Shown: piece after piece, positions 1-6,621 of the stretch | Position numbering within the stretch: position 1 is the stretch's first letter | Layout: each line of letters opens with the position of its first letter | Assembly (NCBI GenBank): GCA_944386395.1 | Contig: CALXAZ010000110.1 | Coordinates: 1 to 12,090, forward strand | Source of the DNA: an uncultured Clostridia bacterium | GTDB lineage: Bacteria > Bacillota > Clostridia > Oscillospirales > JAAYOS01 | Direction of reading: 5' to 3' | Length of the DNA: 12,090 bases | Translations under genes and position numbers: made by a program | The notes under the pieces: model-generated | The model's input: the letters and a program-made list of their open reading frames with translations, nothing else | What the model was told of the DNA's origin: nothing | Database searches by the model: none

Positions 1-411
1 ACGGAAAAGTTTTTTATAGATCTCCTGCGCCAGTACAGTCATACTGCCGTAATACCAAATCCCATCACAAGCGGAACTGACGACAATATAGTCCTTATAC
101 TCAATTATATTCAATCCAACTATAATAACCTGTCCATATCCGACTTAAGTAAATTTTTTAATTACAGTGAGCGCCACATCTCTCGCCTGATAAAAGAATA
201 CACCGGTGAAACCTTTGTAGAGCTTGTGCGCAGACTGAAAATGAAAAAAGCCGGTGTAATGCTCAAAAATCCACAGATTACAATAGAAATCGTTGCAGAA
301 TCCGTTGGATATTCTACCCTTAGCCATTTTTACCGAACTTTTAAAAATTATTATGGTGTTACCCCAATAGAATACCGCAACCAGCAAAGTGCTGAGCAAT
401 CAAAAAAGTAG
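1..411 (+). CDS. AraC/XylS-family transcriptional regulator, C-terminal part (5' end outside window)
   Basis: The frame is open from base 1 and ends at TAG 409-411, giving 136 visible residues. The last ~100 residues form an AraC-type double helix-turn-helix DNA-binding domain. The first HTH spans the stretch 'LSISDLSKFFNYSERHISRLIKE', and the second contains 'ITIEIVAESVGYSTLSHFYRTFK' and ends with the family signature 'YYGVTPIEYR'. The N-terminal sensory part (cupin, response-regulator receiver or membrane type) lies outside the window, so the ligand is unknown. AraC and YesN-type regulators commonly control neighbouring sugar-binding-protein genes in Clostridia, so a role in local carbohydrate uptake is plausible but inferred. 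The gene is convergent with the SBP1 gene. Family assignment is firm; the specific role is open. Confidence 0.9.
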   Translation, partial: TEKFFIDLLRQYSHTAVIPNPITSGTDDNIVLILNYIQSNYNNLSISDLSKFFNYSERHISRLIKEYTGETFVELVRRLKMKKAGVMLKNPQITIEIVAESVGYSTLSHFYRTFKNYYGVTPIEYRNQQSAEQSKK

Positions 412-435
412 AAAACCATCCTTTAAATATTTCCA

Positions 436-475
436 AATAGTGCACAGCCAAATGTCTGTGCACTATTATTTTTAT
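436..475 (+). terminator. Rho-independent terminator of the AraC-family gene
   Basis: A perfect 12-bp stem (436-447 with 456-467, AATAGTGCACAG / CTGTGCACTATT) with an 8-nt loop is followed by ATTTTTAT. It starts 25 nt after the AraC-family stop codon. Confidence 0.8.
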
Positions 476-576
476 ACCTCTCTACTTTTATGGTTATTAT
501 AGCATGCTGTTATATGTTTTTCTATACCGTAATCGGACATGGCAATTTACCTTTCCGGTCACAAACCTATTTTTAA

Positions 577-614
577 CAACGATAAACCCTGGCATTAGCC
601 AGGGTTTATCGTTG
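577..614 (-). terminator. 17-bp hairpin downstream of SBP1, likely its 3' end
   Basis: Bases 577-593 pair perfectly with 598-614 around the 4-nt loop ATTA. The hairpin begins 38 nt beyond the SBP1 stop codon on the minus strand. Neither side carries a clean T-run (the minus-strand flank reads TTAAAAATAGG). It is therefore either an imperfect intrinsic terminator or a 3'-protecting stem. The rest of 412-651 holds only this hairpin and the AraC terminator; I see no gene in it. Confidence 0.6.
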
Positions 615-651
615 CTACTATATGTATGTTTCTTATACCTACCTGCTGTTT

Positions 652-2286
652 CTATCTTGCATTGTAGCGGTCAAGCGCCTGCTGGTAAAGCTCAATGCAA
701 CGGTCAATATTCATATCATTTATCTGCTGAACATAGGCATCCCACTCACTGAGCGGCTTCTGTCCAACGATGAAAGATACGACAGACTCTCTCATAAACG
801 TCTCTATATCGGTATAAATTGCTGAATACTCATTGCCTTCTTCTGTTGTAAGTGTTACAGGAGGCATAACCCAATCTCCGGTCGAGCTATTCATCCACAT
901 ATCCTGCCCGCTATATGTCTCTTCTGTATACATATCCTTCTCCGATACCCACATATAATAGCCGCCACTGCGGTTATCTGTGTGCAGAGAAACCATATCG
1001 CTCTGGCTATACTCAGAATTCTTTATAAATTCATCGGTAAAGTGCGGAAGCCCGTCATCGCCAAGCGTCCAGTGCAAGCCTTCTTCACCATAGTTGATAG
1101 AAAATGCACCGTCATCGGTATAGCGATAGTCCATCCAACGCGTTGCAATTATATCGTTCCCGTTGTCAACTGCTGCTGTTGTCATAAATATCGGGGTAGT
1201 ACCACATATCTGGTTGACGCGGCGGAAGTGTGTCTTGCTTGTACCGTCTACGCTCGGGAGAGCAACAGCTTCAAAAGTTACGCCTTCGCCACCATGTACA
1301 GCCGGCCAAAGCTCTGCCGTTGTATACGCGTTGCTGTCGATAGCACCGAGCTTATCCTGTGAGAAAAGGGTCTGCTTATCACTATTCGCTCTTGTAAAGA
1401 AATCAATATCGACAAGACCTTCTGTATACCACTTATTCATCATTGTAAGATAATCTCTAAAGCCATCCTCTATGGCACCATAGGTTACAACACCATCCTT
1501 GTTATAAAAGCTAGGAATCATGTCATAACCGCCTTCGAAATAGCCCATCAGATCATATCCGTCCGCTGCTAGACTAAATGCATTTTCATGACCTGCATCC
1601 TTGAAAGCTGTAAGCATTTCATACCAATCGTCATAGCTCTTGATATCTTCTTTGTTCATACCAATTTCGCTAAGCCAGTCTGTACGAACCATCGGACCAC
1701 ACCATGACGGCTGCTCGCCAGATTGAATATTATTGAAGAAGATCGCGCCACCATCTGTTGTACACTGCTTACGGATATTATCATCGCTGTTGAAATATTC
1801 GGTGAATGTAGGAGCATATTGCATATAGTCCTTCATATCCACGTACACCTCGTCAGCAATAGCCTTATCTATACCGCCGTAGTAAGCAGCCTGTGTTGCA
1901 CCCGAGCTTGAAATGTTGGCAAAAATCACATCCGCATAGTCCTGGGACACGACCATTATGTTGAACTGCTCCATGGCATTTGTCGTTGATGCACAGATAA
2001 ACTCAACATGGATATTAGTTTTTTCCTCCAGGATCTTGTTTGATGTGATTTCATTTGGGTCGTCCAGAAGGGTGGATGACCATGCGCGCCACGCCGTGAT
2101 AGTTGTAGTATCGTCGGTGATGGGCATAGTGTTTACAAACGGCTCGTCAGAACCGGTCGTTGTTTCGCTGGACTGAGTCGATCCGGTTGTGGAAGCAGTG
2201 GTTTCATCAGTTTCACCACATGCGCCAAAAAGACCAACAGCCAACACCAGCACAAGGAAAAGCGCCAAAACTTTGACTCTGCTCAT
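652..2286 (-). CDS. Extracellular solute-binding lipoprotein (family 1, LplA/YtcQ-like), SBP1
   Basis: This is a 544-aa lipid-anchored substrate-binding protein of a carbohydrate ABC importer. I chose the ATG at 2286 because AAAAGGAGG lies 6 nt upstream and translation then opens with a lipoprotein signal peptide (SRVK, a hydrophobic stretch, then Cys23). The longer open frame to 2352 has no such support. Residues ~26-50 are a Thr/Ser/Glu/Gly linker, followed by a type-2 periplasmic-binding fold with the usual 'ILEEKTNIHVEF' and 'QFNIMVVSQDYADVIF' elements and a C-terminal 'LYQQALDRYN'. At 544 residues it matches the long binding proteins that pair with LplB/LplC-type permeases, but no permease or ATPase is present. 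It is paralogous to SBP2; both carry 'YDDW-EMLT-FK' and 'WY-EGL-D-DFF'. A LacI operator-like site precedes it. The sugar bound is unknown. Confidence 0.9.
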   Translation of the reverse strand: MSRVKVLALFLVLVLAVGLFGACGETDETTASTTGSTQSSETTTGSDEPFVNTMPITDDTTTITAWRAWSSTLLDDPNEITSNKILEEKTNIHVEFICASTTNAMEQFNIMVVSQDYADVIFANISSSGATQAAYYGGIDKAIADEVYVDMKDYMQYAPTFTEYFNSDDNIRKQCTTDGGAIFFNNIQSGEQPSWCGPMVRTDWLSEIGMNKEDIKSYDDWYEMLTAFKDAGHENAFSLAADGYDLMGYFEGGYDMIPSFYNKDGVVTYGAIEDGFRDYLTMMNKWYTEGLVDIDFFTRANSDKQTLFSQDKLGAIDSNAYTTAELWPAVHGGEGVTFEAVALPSVDGTSKTHFRRVNQICGTTPIFMTTAAVDNGNDIIATRWMDYRYTDDGAFSINYGEEGLHWTLGDDGLPHFTDEFIKNSEYSQSDMVSLHTDNRSGGYYMWVSEKDMYTEETYSGQDMWMNSSTGDWVMPPVTLTTEEGNEYSAIYTDIETFMRESVVSFIVGQKPLSEWDAYVQQINDMNIDRCIELYQQALDRYNAR

Positions 2287-2408
2287 AAGTATCCTCCTTT
2301 TGATAATGTGTAATGCTTGATAAACTTGATTTATCGAAATTAAATATAACATAATTATGAATTATTTTCTTTACCTAAATCGGACATTTTTATTTGCTTT
2401 TCTCGCCA

Positions 2409-2431
2409 TGTGTCCAGACACGCAAATCATA
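2409..2431 (-). promoter_or_regulatory. Candidate SBP1 promoter -10 box with overlapping LacI-type operator
   Basis: On the minus strand, TATGAT (2431-2426, one mismatch to TATAAT) is followed 2 nt later by the dyad GTGTC-CA-GACAC (on the + strand 2410-2421). The dyad and its flank, TGTG-N8-CACGCAA (2409-2425), match the site at the transketolase promoter at 12 of 17 positions. A -35 box is weak (CTTTTA at a 17-nt spacing). The implied leader to the SBP1 ATG is ~130 nt. It contains a minor 6-bp stem (2319-2324/2330-2335) and nothing else I recognise. Confidence 0.5.
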
Positions 2432-2499
2432 GTTTAATATATTTTTATTAAAAGTTATAGTAATATTTTTTATTATTTTGTATTTTTGTAAATTTTGTA

Positions 2500-2543
2500 A
2501 AAGAAGCGATAAAGGGCAGAGAGTAGCTCTGCCCTTTATCGCT
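2500..2543 (-). terminator. Rho-independent terminator of the LacI-family gene
   Basis: A perfect 17-bp stem (2505-2521 with 2527-2543) with a 5-nt loop starts 42 nt after the LacI stop. On the minus strand it is followed by TCTTTTA. It separates lacI-type transcription from the SBP1 promoter region, although both genes lie on the same strand. Confidence 0.75.
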
Positions 2544-2585
2544 AAGTACAAATCATCTTTCAGTTTTAATAATCTTGCCCAAACA

Positions 2586-3608
2586 TCAAAAACATTCCAT
2601 AATTTTTATCTCATTTTCTATCTCAACTATTCCATCTGCCGGCACTTTCTTTCCCAGATAATAATCAAACGCTATTTTGACCGCCTCATATCCCTGTGTA
2701 AATGGCTGCTGGCATATTGTTGCCCGGACAAGCCCGCGCTCCATCATTTCCACCGTTGAAGGCACATCATCAAAGGTTACAACGCAAATATCTTTATCAA
2801 CTCCATTATCTATAACAGCTCTACAAGCACCATACACTCCAGCTGCCACTATAAACAATGCATTTGTCTGGGGATATCTTTCTAACAATTTTCTTGTCCG
2901 GTCAAAGGCTATTATGTCGTCATCCTCGGTCTCTGTCGTTCCGGTTACTCTAATATCCGGGAATCGCTGCCTCAAAATCTTCATAAACCCATCCAGCCTC
3001 TGGCTATGACCGAGCACTTTAGAACTTCCCATTATTATCCCCAGATTAGCCCGCCCTCCAGTAGCCATAGCTAACATACCACAGGCAATCTCTCCGCCTT
3101 TAAAGTAATCACTTCCAACATAGCATACCCTTTTGCTGTCGCATATATCGGAATTTAAAGTTATTGTAGGCACTCCGCACTCTGCCAGAGCGTCGATCTT
3201 TTCCCTTATCCTATCATCGTCCACCGGAGTTATCAAAAGGATATCTATTCTTTTTGAAAATTCATCTATCAGCCTTTCCTGCTTCTCAGGATCATAGCCG
3301 CGCATCTTCTTTATCTCAAGCCTAACTCCATAGTCGCTCAATTCATTCGCAGCAACAATCATTCCCCTCATTATCTCATAAAAAAATGGATTTCCCTCTG
3401 ATGGAAGCACTGAACCTATCACTATCTCCTTTTTCTTTATAGAAAGGGCTTTGCCTGCCATGTTTGGAGTATATCCCAGCCTTTGTGCCGTCTCTCTTAC
3501 TTTTCGCTCAACAGCCTCGCTTACTTTACCACGGTTGTTCAGTACCCTATCAACCGTTCCACGAGAGACACCGCTTATCTCCGCAATCTTTTTTATTGTA
3601 ACCGACAT
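2586..3608 (-). CDS. LacI-family transcriptional repressor with sugar-binding (RbsB-like) effector domain
   Basis: This is a 340-aa cytoplasmic regulator. The start at 3608 gives the canonical LacI opening 'SVTIKKIAEISGVSRGTVDRVL' and has GAGGTGAT upstream; the longer frame to 3656 adds 16 residues without support. The DNA-binding domain covers residues ~3-60: HTH at 4-23 with recognition segment 'VSRGTVDRVLNNRG', and hinge helix around 'NMAGKALSIKKK'. Residues ~62-340 form a periplasmic-binding-protein-type effector domain ('IGSVLPSEGNPFFYEIMRG', 'ILLITPVDDDRI', 'YVGSDYFKGG'), of the class that binds free sugars. The gene is divergent from the transketolase operon and upstream of SBP1 on the same strand. 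Similar palindromes lie at both target promoters, so it probably represses both and is released by a sugar effector (inference). Length and domain order are normal for the family. Confidence 0.93.
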   Translation of the reverse strand: MSVTIKKIAEISGVSRGTVDRVLNNRGKVSEAVERKVRETAQRLGYTPNMAGKALSIKKKEIVIGSVLPSEGNPFFYEIMRGMIVAANELSDYGVRLEIKKMRGYDPEKQERLIDEFSKRIDILLITPVDDDRIREKIDALAECGVPTITLNSDICDSKRVCYVGSDYFKGGEIACGMLAMATGGRANLGIIMGSSKVLGHSQRLDGFMKILRQRFPDIRVTGTTETEDDDIIAFDRTRKLLERYPQTNALFIVAAGVYGACRAVIDNGVDKDICVVTFDDVPSTVEMMERGLVRATICQQPFTQGYEAVKIAFDYYLGKKVPADGIVEIENEIKIMECF

Positions 3609-3685
3609 CGATATCACCTCATCATTCATTTTAATATATTTGATTTTGTTAGGCAAGTCCGCTCAAAAATTTATTTATTAGTGCA

Positions 3686-3694
3686 ATTATAACA
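3686..3694 (-). promoter_or_regulatory. Extended -10 promoter for the LacI-family gene
   Basis: The minus strand reads TG-T-TATAAT, a perfect extended -10 element (TATAAT at 3691-3686). There is no good -35, which is common for extended -10 promoters. The start would be near 3680, leaving a ~70-nt leader. The operator at 3772-3788 lies about 80 bp upstream of this promoter, not on it. Confidence 0.55.
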
Positions 3695-3760
3695 ATTTTA
3701 GCTATATTCTTTTTTTCTTTTTAGCTGTACTGGCAATAGTCTTTTTCACTCTTTAGGATA

Positions 3761-3788
3761 TATAATTTTTGTGTGCTCGAGCACGCAA
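3761..3788 (+). promoter_or_regulatory. Transketolase operon -10 box and LacI-type operator palindrome
   Basis: A perfect TATAAT (3761-3766) is followed by the perfect 12-bp palindrome GTGCTCGAGCAC (3773-3784), with one further outer pair (G3771/C3786). This puts the palindrome at the expected transcription start, a classical position for steric repression. The central CG and even symmetry fit LacI-family operators. The -35 region is weak. A site with the same half-sites (TGTG and CACGCAA, identical spacing) lies upstream of SBP1. Confidence 0.65.
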
Positions 3789-3819
3789 GGCACAAAAATT
3801 AAAAAATTGAGGTGAAATC

Positions 3820-4665
3820 ATGACAAGTGCCGAAAAACGGGAGCTTATAAACTTTGCAACTGATATGCGCATGTGCATAATCGAATCGGTGTACAGTGCA
3901 CGCTCCGGTCACCCGGGGGGCAGTTTATCCTCCGCAGATATCCTTGCGTACCTATACAAAAAGGAGTTACACATTTTTCCGCACGAACCGCGCAACCCTT
4001 CTCGTGACCGCTTTGTCCTTTCAAAAGGTCACGCCGCCCCGGCATTATATTCGGCACTCGCTCTTTGCGGATTCTTTCCAAAGGGGGATCTGCTAAAACT
4101 GCGCCAGATGAACAGCTATCTGCAAGGACATCCAAATATAAATACCGTTCCTGGCGTAGACATTTCAACAGGCAGTCTGGGACAGGGGATTTCTTGTGCT
4201 GTCGGAGTTGCTCTCGGAGGCAAACTTTCCAAATCAGGTTTTCGCACATATGCCCTAGTGGGCGATGGAGAGCTTCAGGAAGGGCAGGTGTGGGAAGCTA
4301 TGATGTCTGCCGCACATTATAAGCTGAACAATTTATGTGTAATTATTGATAACAATAGATTTCAGATAGATGGAAATATCTCCGACATAATGAACCCGGA
4401 CCCTATCACAGATAAAGCGGCAGCATTTGGACTGAACGTCATTGAAGCTGACGGGCATGATTTTGACAGCCTTGAGGCTGCATTCAATGCCGCGCGCAGG
4501 GAGACATCATGCCCTACATGCATCGTGGCGCATACGATAAAGGGTAAGGGCGTAAGCTTTATGGAAAACACAGCAAGTTGGCACGGAAAAGCGCCCAATG
4601 AAGAACAATACAATGCGGCTATTGCTGAGCTTTCCTCATTGAGAAATGGAGGCAGCGATGAATAA
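3820..4665 (+). CDS. tktA: Transketolase, N-terminal (diphosphate-binding) subunit
   Basis: This is a 281-aa cytoplasmic subunit of split transketolase (EC 2.2.1.1). The enzyme moves two-carbon ketol units between ketose and aldose phosphates in the non-oxidative pentose phosphate pathway using thiamine diphosphate. Visible motifs are 'SGHPGGSLS' (His31), 'SKGHAAPALY' (His71), 'GHPN' (His104), 'STGSLGQGIS', and the thiamine-diphosphate/metal motif running from 'GDGELQEG' (148-155) to 'DNN' (177-179), then 'HTIKGKG' (238-244). The length is standard for the detached N-terminal half. GAGGTG precedes the ATG with suitable spacing. The gene overlaps the C-terminal subunit gene by 8 nt, so the two should be translated in a coupled way. 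The operon has its own LacI-type operator, so it is probably an inducible, pathway-specific copy and not the housekeeping one. The gene symbol follows common usage for split enzymes. Confidence 0.93.
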   Translation: MTSAEKRELINFATDMRMCIIESVYSARSGHPGGSLSSADILAYLYKKELHIFPHEPRNPSRDRFVLSKGHAAPALYSALALCGFFPKGDLLKLRQMNSYLQGHPNINTVPGVDISTGSLGQGISCAVGVALGGKLSKSGFRTYALVGDGELQEGQVWEAMMSAAHYKLNNLCVIIDNNRFQIDGNISDIMNPDPITDKAAAFGLNVIEADGHDFDSLEAAFNAARRETSCPTCIVAHTIKGKGVSFMENTASWHGKAPNEEQYNAAIAELSSLRNGGSDE

Positions 4666-5593
4666 AATTGCGACTAGAGAGAGTTATGGAAATGCACTCC
4701 GTGAGCTTGGCACAGAATTTGAAAATATCATTGTCCTCGATGCAGATCTCTCCGGGGCAACAAAAACAGACATATTTAAAAAAGCATTTCCTGAGCGGCA
4801 TTTAAACTTTGGAATCGCAGAAGCAAACATGATATCTGCCGCCGCTGGATTATCTTCTGTTGGTTTTGTTCCGTTTGCAAGCAGCTTTGCAATGTTTCTC
4901 GCAGGGAGAGGCTTTGAACAGATACGAAACTCCATAGGGTATCCAAAGATGAACGTAAAGCTTGCCGCTACTCATGCCGGAATAAGCGTAGGCGAAGACG
5001 GGGCGTCCCATCAGTGCTGTGAAGATATTGCTCTTATGCGTTCAATTCCTGGTATGACGGTCATCTGTCCCTCGGATGACATTGAGGCAAAAGCGGCTGT
5101 CCGCGCGGCATACCTTCATAAAGGACCAATATATCTTCGCTTTTGCCGTATGCCATCACCTGTTATAAATGACTGCCCTGACTATTCCTTTCAACTTGGA
5201 AAGGGCATAAAACTTACAAGCGGTGCAGATATTACAATCGTTGCCACCGGCATAATGGTCCCCTACTCACTCGAAGCTGCCAAAGAGCTCTCTGCTCTTG
5301 GCATATCTGCAACAGTAATAAACATTCATACGATAAAACCTTTGGATGAAGAGCTTATTCTTGCTTCCGCTGCAGAGACAGGAAAAATTCTTACTGTAGA
5401 AGAACACAGTATAATCGGAGGTCTTGGAGAAGCAGTAGCTTCGCTGCTCGGTGAAAAGCTTCCCACAAAATTACGTAGAATAGGTGTGCAGGATTGCTTT
5501 GGCTGTTCTGGTCCGGCAGAGAAATTACTGGAAAAATATGGTCTATGCACAAAAAACATAGTTTATCAGGCTCTAAATATCTTAAATGAGTAA
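4658..5593 (+). CDS. tktB: Transketolase, C-terminal subunit (pyrimidine-binding and C-terminal domains)
   Basis: This is a 311-aa partner of the preceding subunit; together they form the active thiamine-diphosphate enzyme. I chose the ATG at 4658 because GGAGG (4648-4652) lies 5 nt upstream; the in-frame ATG at 4646 overlaps that site. Residues ~1-165 are the pyrimidine-binding domain with 'LDADLSGATKT', 'HLNFGIAEANM' (Glu55 is the expected cofactor-activating glutamate), 'THAGISVGEDGASHQ' and 'GPIYLRFCR'. Residues ~185-305 are the transketolase C-terminal domain ('DITIVATG', 'VINIHTIKPLD', 'VEEHSIIGGLGEAVA'). The start overlaps the end of the N-terminal subunit gene (ATGAATAA arrangement). 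The gene is followed after ~60 nt by a strong terminator. A related function as part of a split deoxyxylulose-phosphate-synthase-like enzyme is possible but less likely given the paired motifs. Confidence 0.93.
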   Translation: MNKIATRESYGNALRELGTEFENIIVLDADLSGATKTDIFKKAFPERHLNFGIAEANMISAAAGLSSVGFVPFASSFAMFLAGRGFEQIRNSIGYPKMNVKLAATHAGISVGEDGASHQCCEDIALMRSIPGMTVICPSDDIEAKAAVRAAYLHKGPIYLRFCRMPSPVINDCPDYSFQLGKGIKLTSGADITIVATGIMVPYSLEAAKELSALGISATVINIHTIKPLDEELILASAAETGKILTVEEHSIIGGLGEAVASLLGEKLPTKLRRIGVQDCFGCSGPAEKLLEKYGLCTKNIVYQALNILNE

Positions 5594-5654
5594 GACAGAA
5601 AACTACAAAAAGATATTTGGACAGTTTTATACTTTTTTATACATTACAAATAGT

Positions 5655-5690
5655 TATAAAGAAACCCTCCATATGGAGGGTTTCTTTATA
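5655..5690. terminator. Bidirectional terminator between convergent operons
   Basis: A perfect 16-bp stem (5655-5670 with 5675-5690) has the self-complementary loop ATAT, so the whole 36 nt is a palindrome. The 3' arm reads GGAGGGTTTCTTTATA on either strand, giving a T-rich end both ways. It lies 61 nt after the transketolase stop and 88 nt after the stop of the convergent TIM-barrel gene. The flanks (5594-5654 and 5691-5778) show no gene. Confidence 0.8.
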
Positions 5691-5778
5691 TACAGGCTAT
5701 ATCAACCTGCTTTTATAAAATATAGTCAAAATATCAGTTGATTCAATTATCTAAAATAAAGATATACATTTTTCCAGA

Positions 5779-6612
5779 TTATTTAATTATTTTAAGGTTT
5801 GCAGCATCTTCTTTAAGGCACTCCATCCTGCTTTTCCCGTCAAATTCACTATCTCTTTCTACTACATATATTTCAACTCCTGATTCATCTCCCAGCCTCT
5901 TGATATTTGTCCAATTAACAAGCCCTTCTCCAGGACGCACCCCATGTTTAGATGCTTCCAAGCGTTTTTTCATGTACGCTTCACGTTCCTTTTCATCCAT
6001 TCTAGCAAGAGGGCTTGGCTGTCCTGGCTTTAAAAGCTCTCCTGGACCTTCAACTTCGCCTTTTTCACGAACATGTATTCCAAATATTCTTTCAGGATAT
6101 TTTTTTAATATTTCCTCTGGATTAGCCCCTGCCGCTGCGCACCATCCACAGTCCAACTCAAAAGACACATATTGGGGCTCGGTATTTTTAATAAGCAACT
6201 CTAGAAGATAACAATCACCGATTTTGTTAAACTCCCTACCATGATTGTGATATCCTACCTTTATTCCGTATTTACTTGCCTTGTAACCATTTTCATTAAG
6301 CAGCTCTGCACACTTCAGAGTCTCATCTTCATCTGAAAATGGATGCGACGAAACAGTAGCATATTTTATCCCTATCTTACTCATATACTCCAAATTTTCG
6401 TCAATTTGATTCATTTTCATATGCGAAGATGGACAAGTTAATCCATTTTCCTTTAACAATTCAATCATCTGCTCAGGGGTAAATCCTCCATAATCAGACA
6501 TACAAAATTCTACCCCGCTATATCCTGCTGCCGAAATTTCCCGTAAGTTTTCTTTTGTTGGGCTCCATTTATTCATCCCAAGCGAATACATTTGAAGGTA
6601 TATTTTTTCCAT
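5779..6612 (-). CDS. Sugar phosphate isomerase/epimerase-like TIM-barrel protein (AP-endonuclease 2 superfamily)
   Basis: This is a 277-aa cytoplasmic metal-dependent enzyme of the xylose-isomerase-like TIM-barrel family (IolE/IolI/hydroxypyruvate-isomerase type), whose members isomerise, epimerise, dehydrate or beta-eliminate keto-sugars. Likely metal ligands and catalytic residues are in 'GVEF' (Glu35), 'GYHNHGREF' (His122/His124), 'FELDCGW' (Asp154), 'GIHVRE' (His180) and 'YVVERDSE' (Glu252). 'RPGEGLVNW' (227-234) is the usual late loop. The stretch between His180 and that loop is ~45 residues and charged, longer than the short linker common in this family, and could form a substrate lid. 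AGGAG lies 5 nt before the ATG and begins within the dehydrogenase stop codon, so translation is coupled. The partner dehydrogenase suggests it acts on the oxidised sugar. The exact reaction cannot be told. Confidence 0.88.
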   Translation of the reverse strand: MEKIYLQMYSLGMNKWSPTKENLREISAAGYSGVEFCMSDYGGFTPEQMIELLKENGLTCPSSHMKMNQIDENLEYMSKIGIKYATVSSHPFSDEDETLKCAELLNENGYKASKYGIKVGYHNHGREFNKIGDCYLLELLIKNTEPQYVSFELDCGWCAAAGANPEEILKKYPERIFGIHVREKGEVEGPGELLKPGQPSPLARMDEKEREAYMKKRLEASKHGVRPGEGLVNWTNIKRLGDESGVEIYVVERDSEFDGKSRMECLKEDAANLKIIK

Positions 6613-6621
6613 TCTGTTCTC

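Noticed and set aside
2287..2352. 22-residue N-terminal extension of SBP1
   Set aside because: A strong ribosome binding site and lipoprotein signal peptide fix the start at 2286.
531..2387. Direct 10-mer AATCGGACAT at 531-540 and 2378-2387 flanking SBP1
   Set aside because: Many 10-mer repeats are expected by chance in 12 kb; no transposase or longer similarity supports an element boundary.
3609..3656. 16-residue N-terminal extension of the LacI-family regulator
   Set aside because: The canonical LacI N-terminus and GAGGTGAT site place the start at 3608.
3845..4249. 134-aa minus-strand open frame inside the transketolase N-subunit gene
   Set aside because: The opposite frame encodes a full set of transketolase motifs; this is a shadow with no ribosome binding site or domain.
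4646..4665. Transketolase as a single gene broken by frameshift
   Set aside because: The junction has its own GGAGG and ATG, falls at the normal boundary of split transketolases, and both halves have standard lengths.
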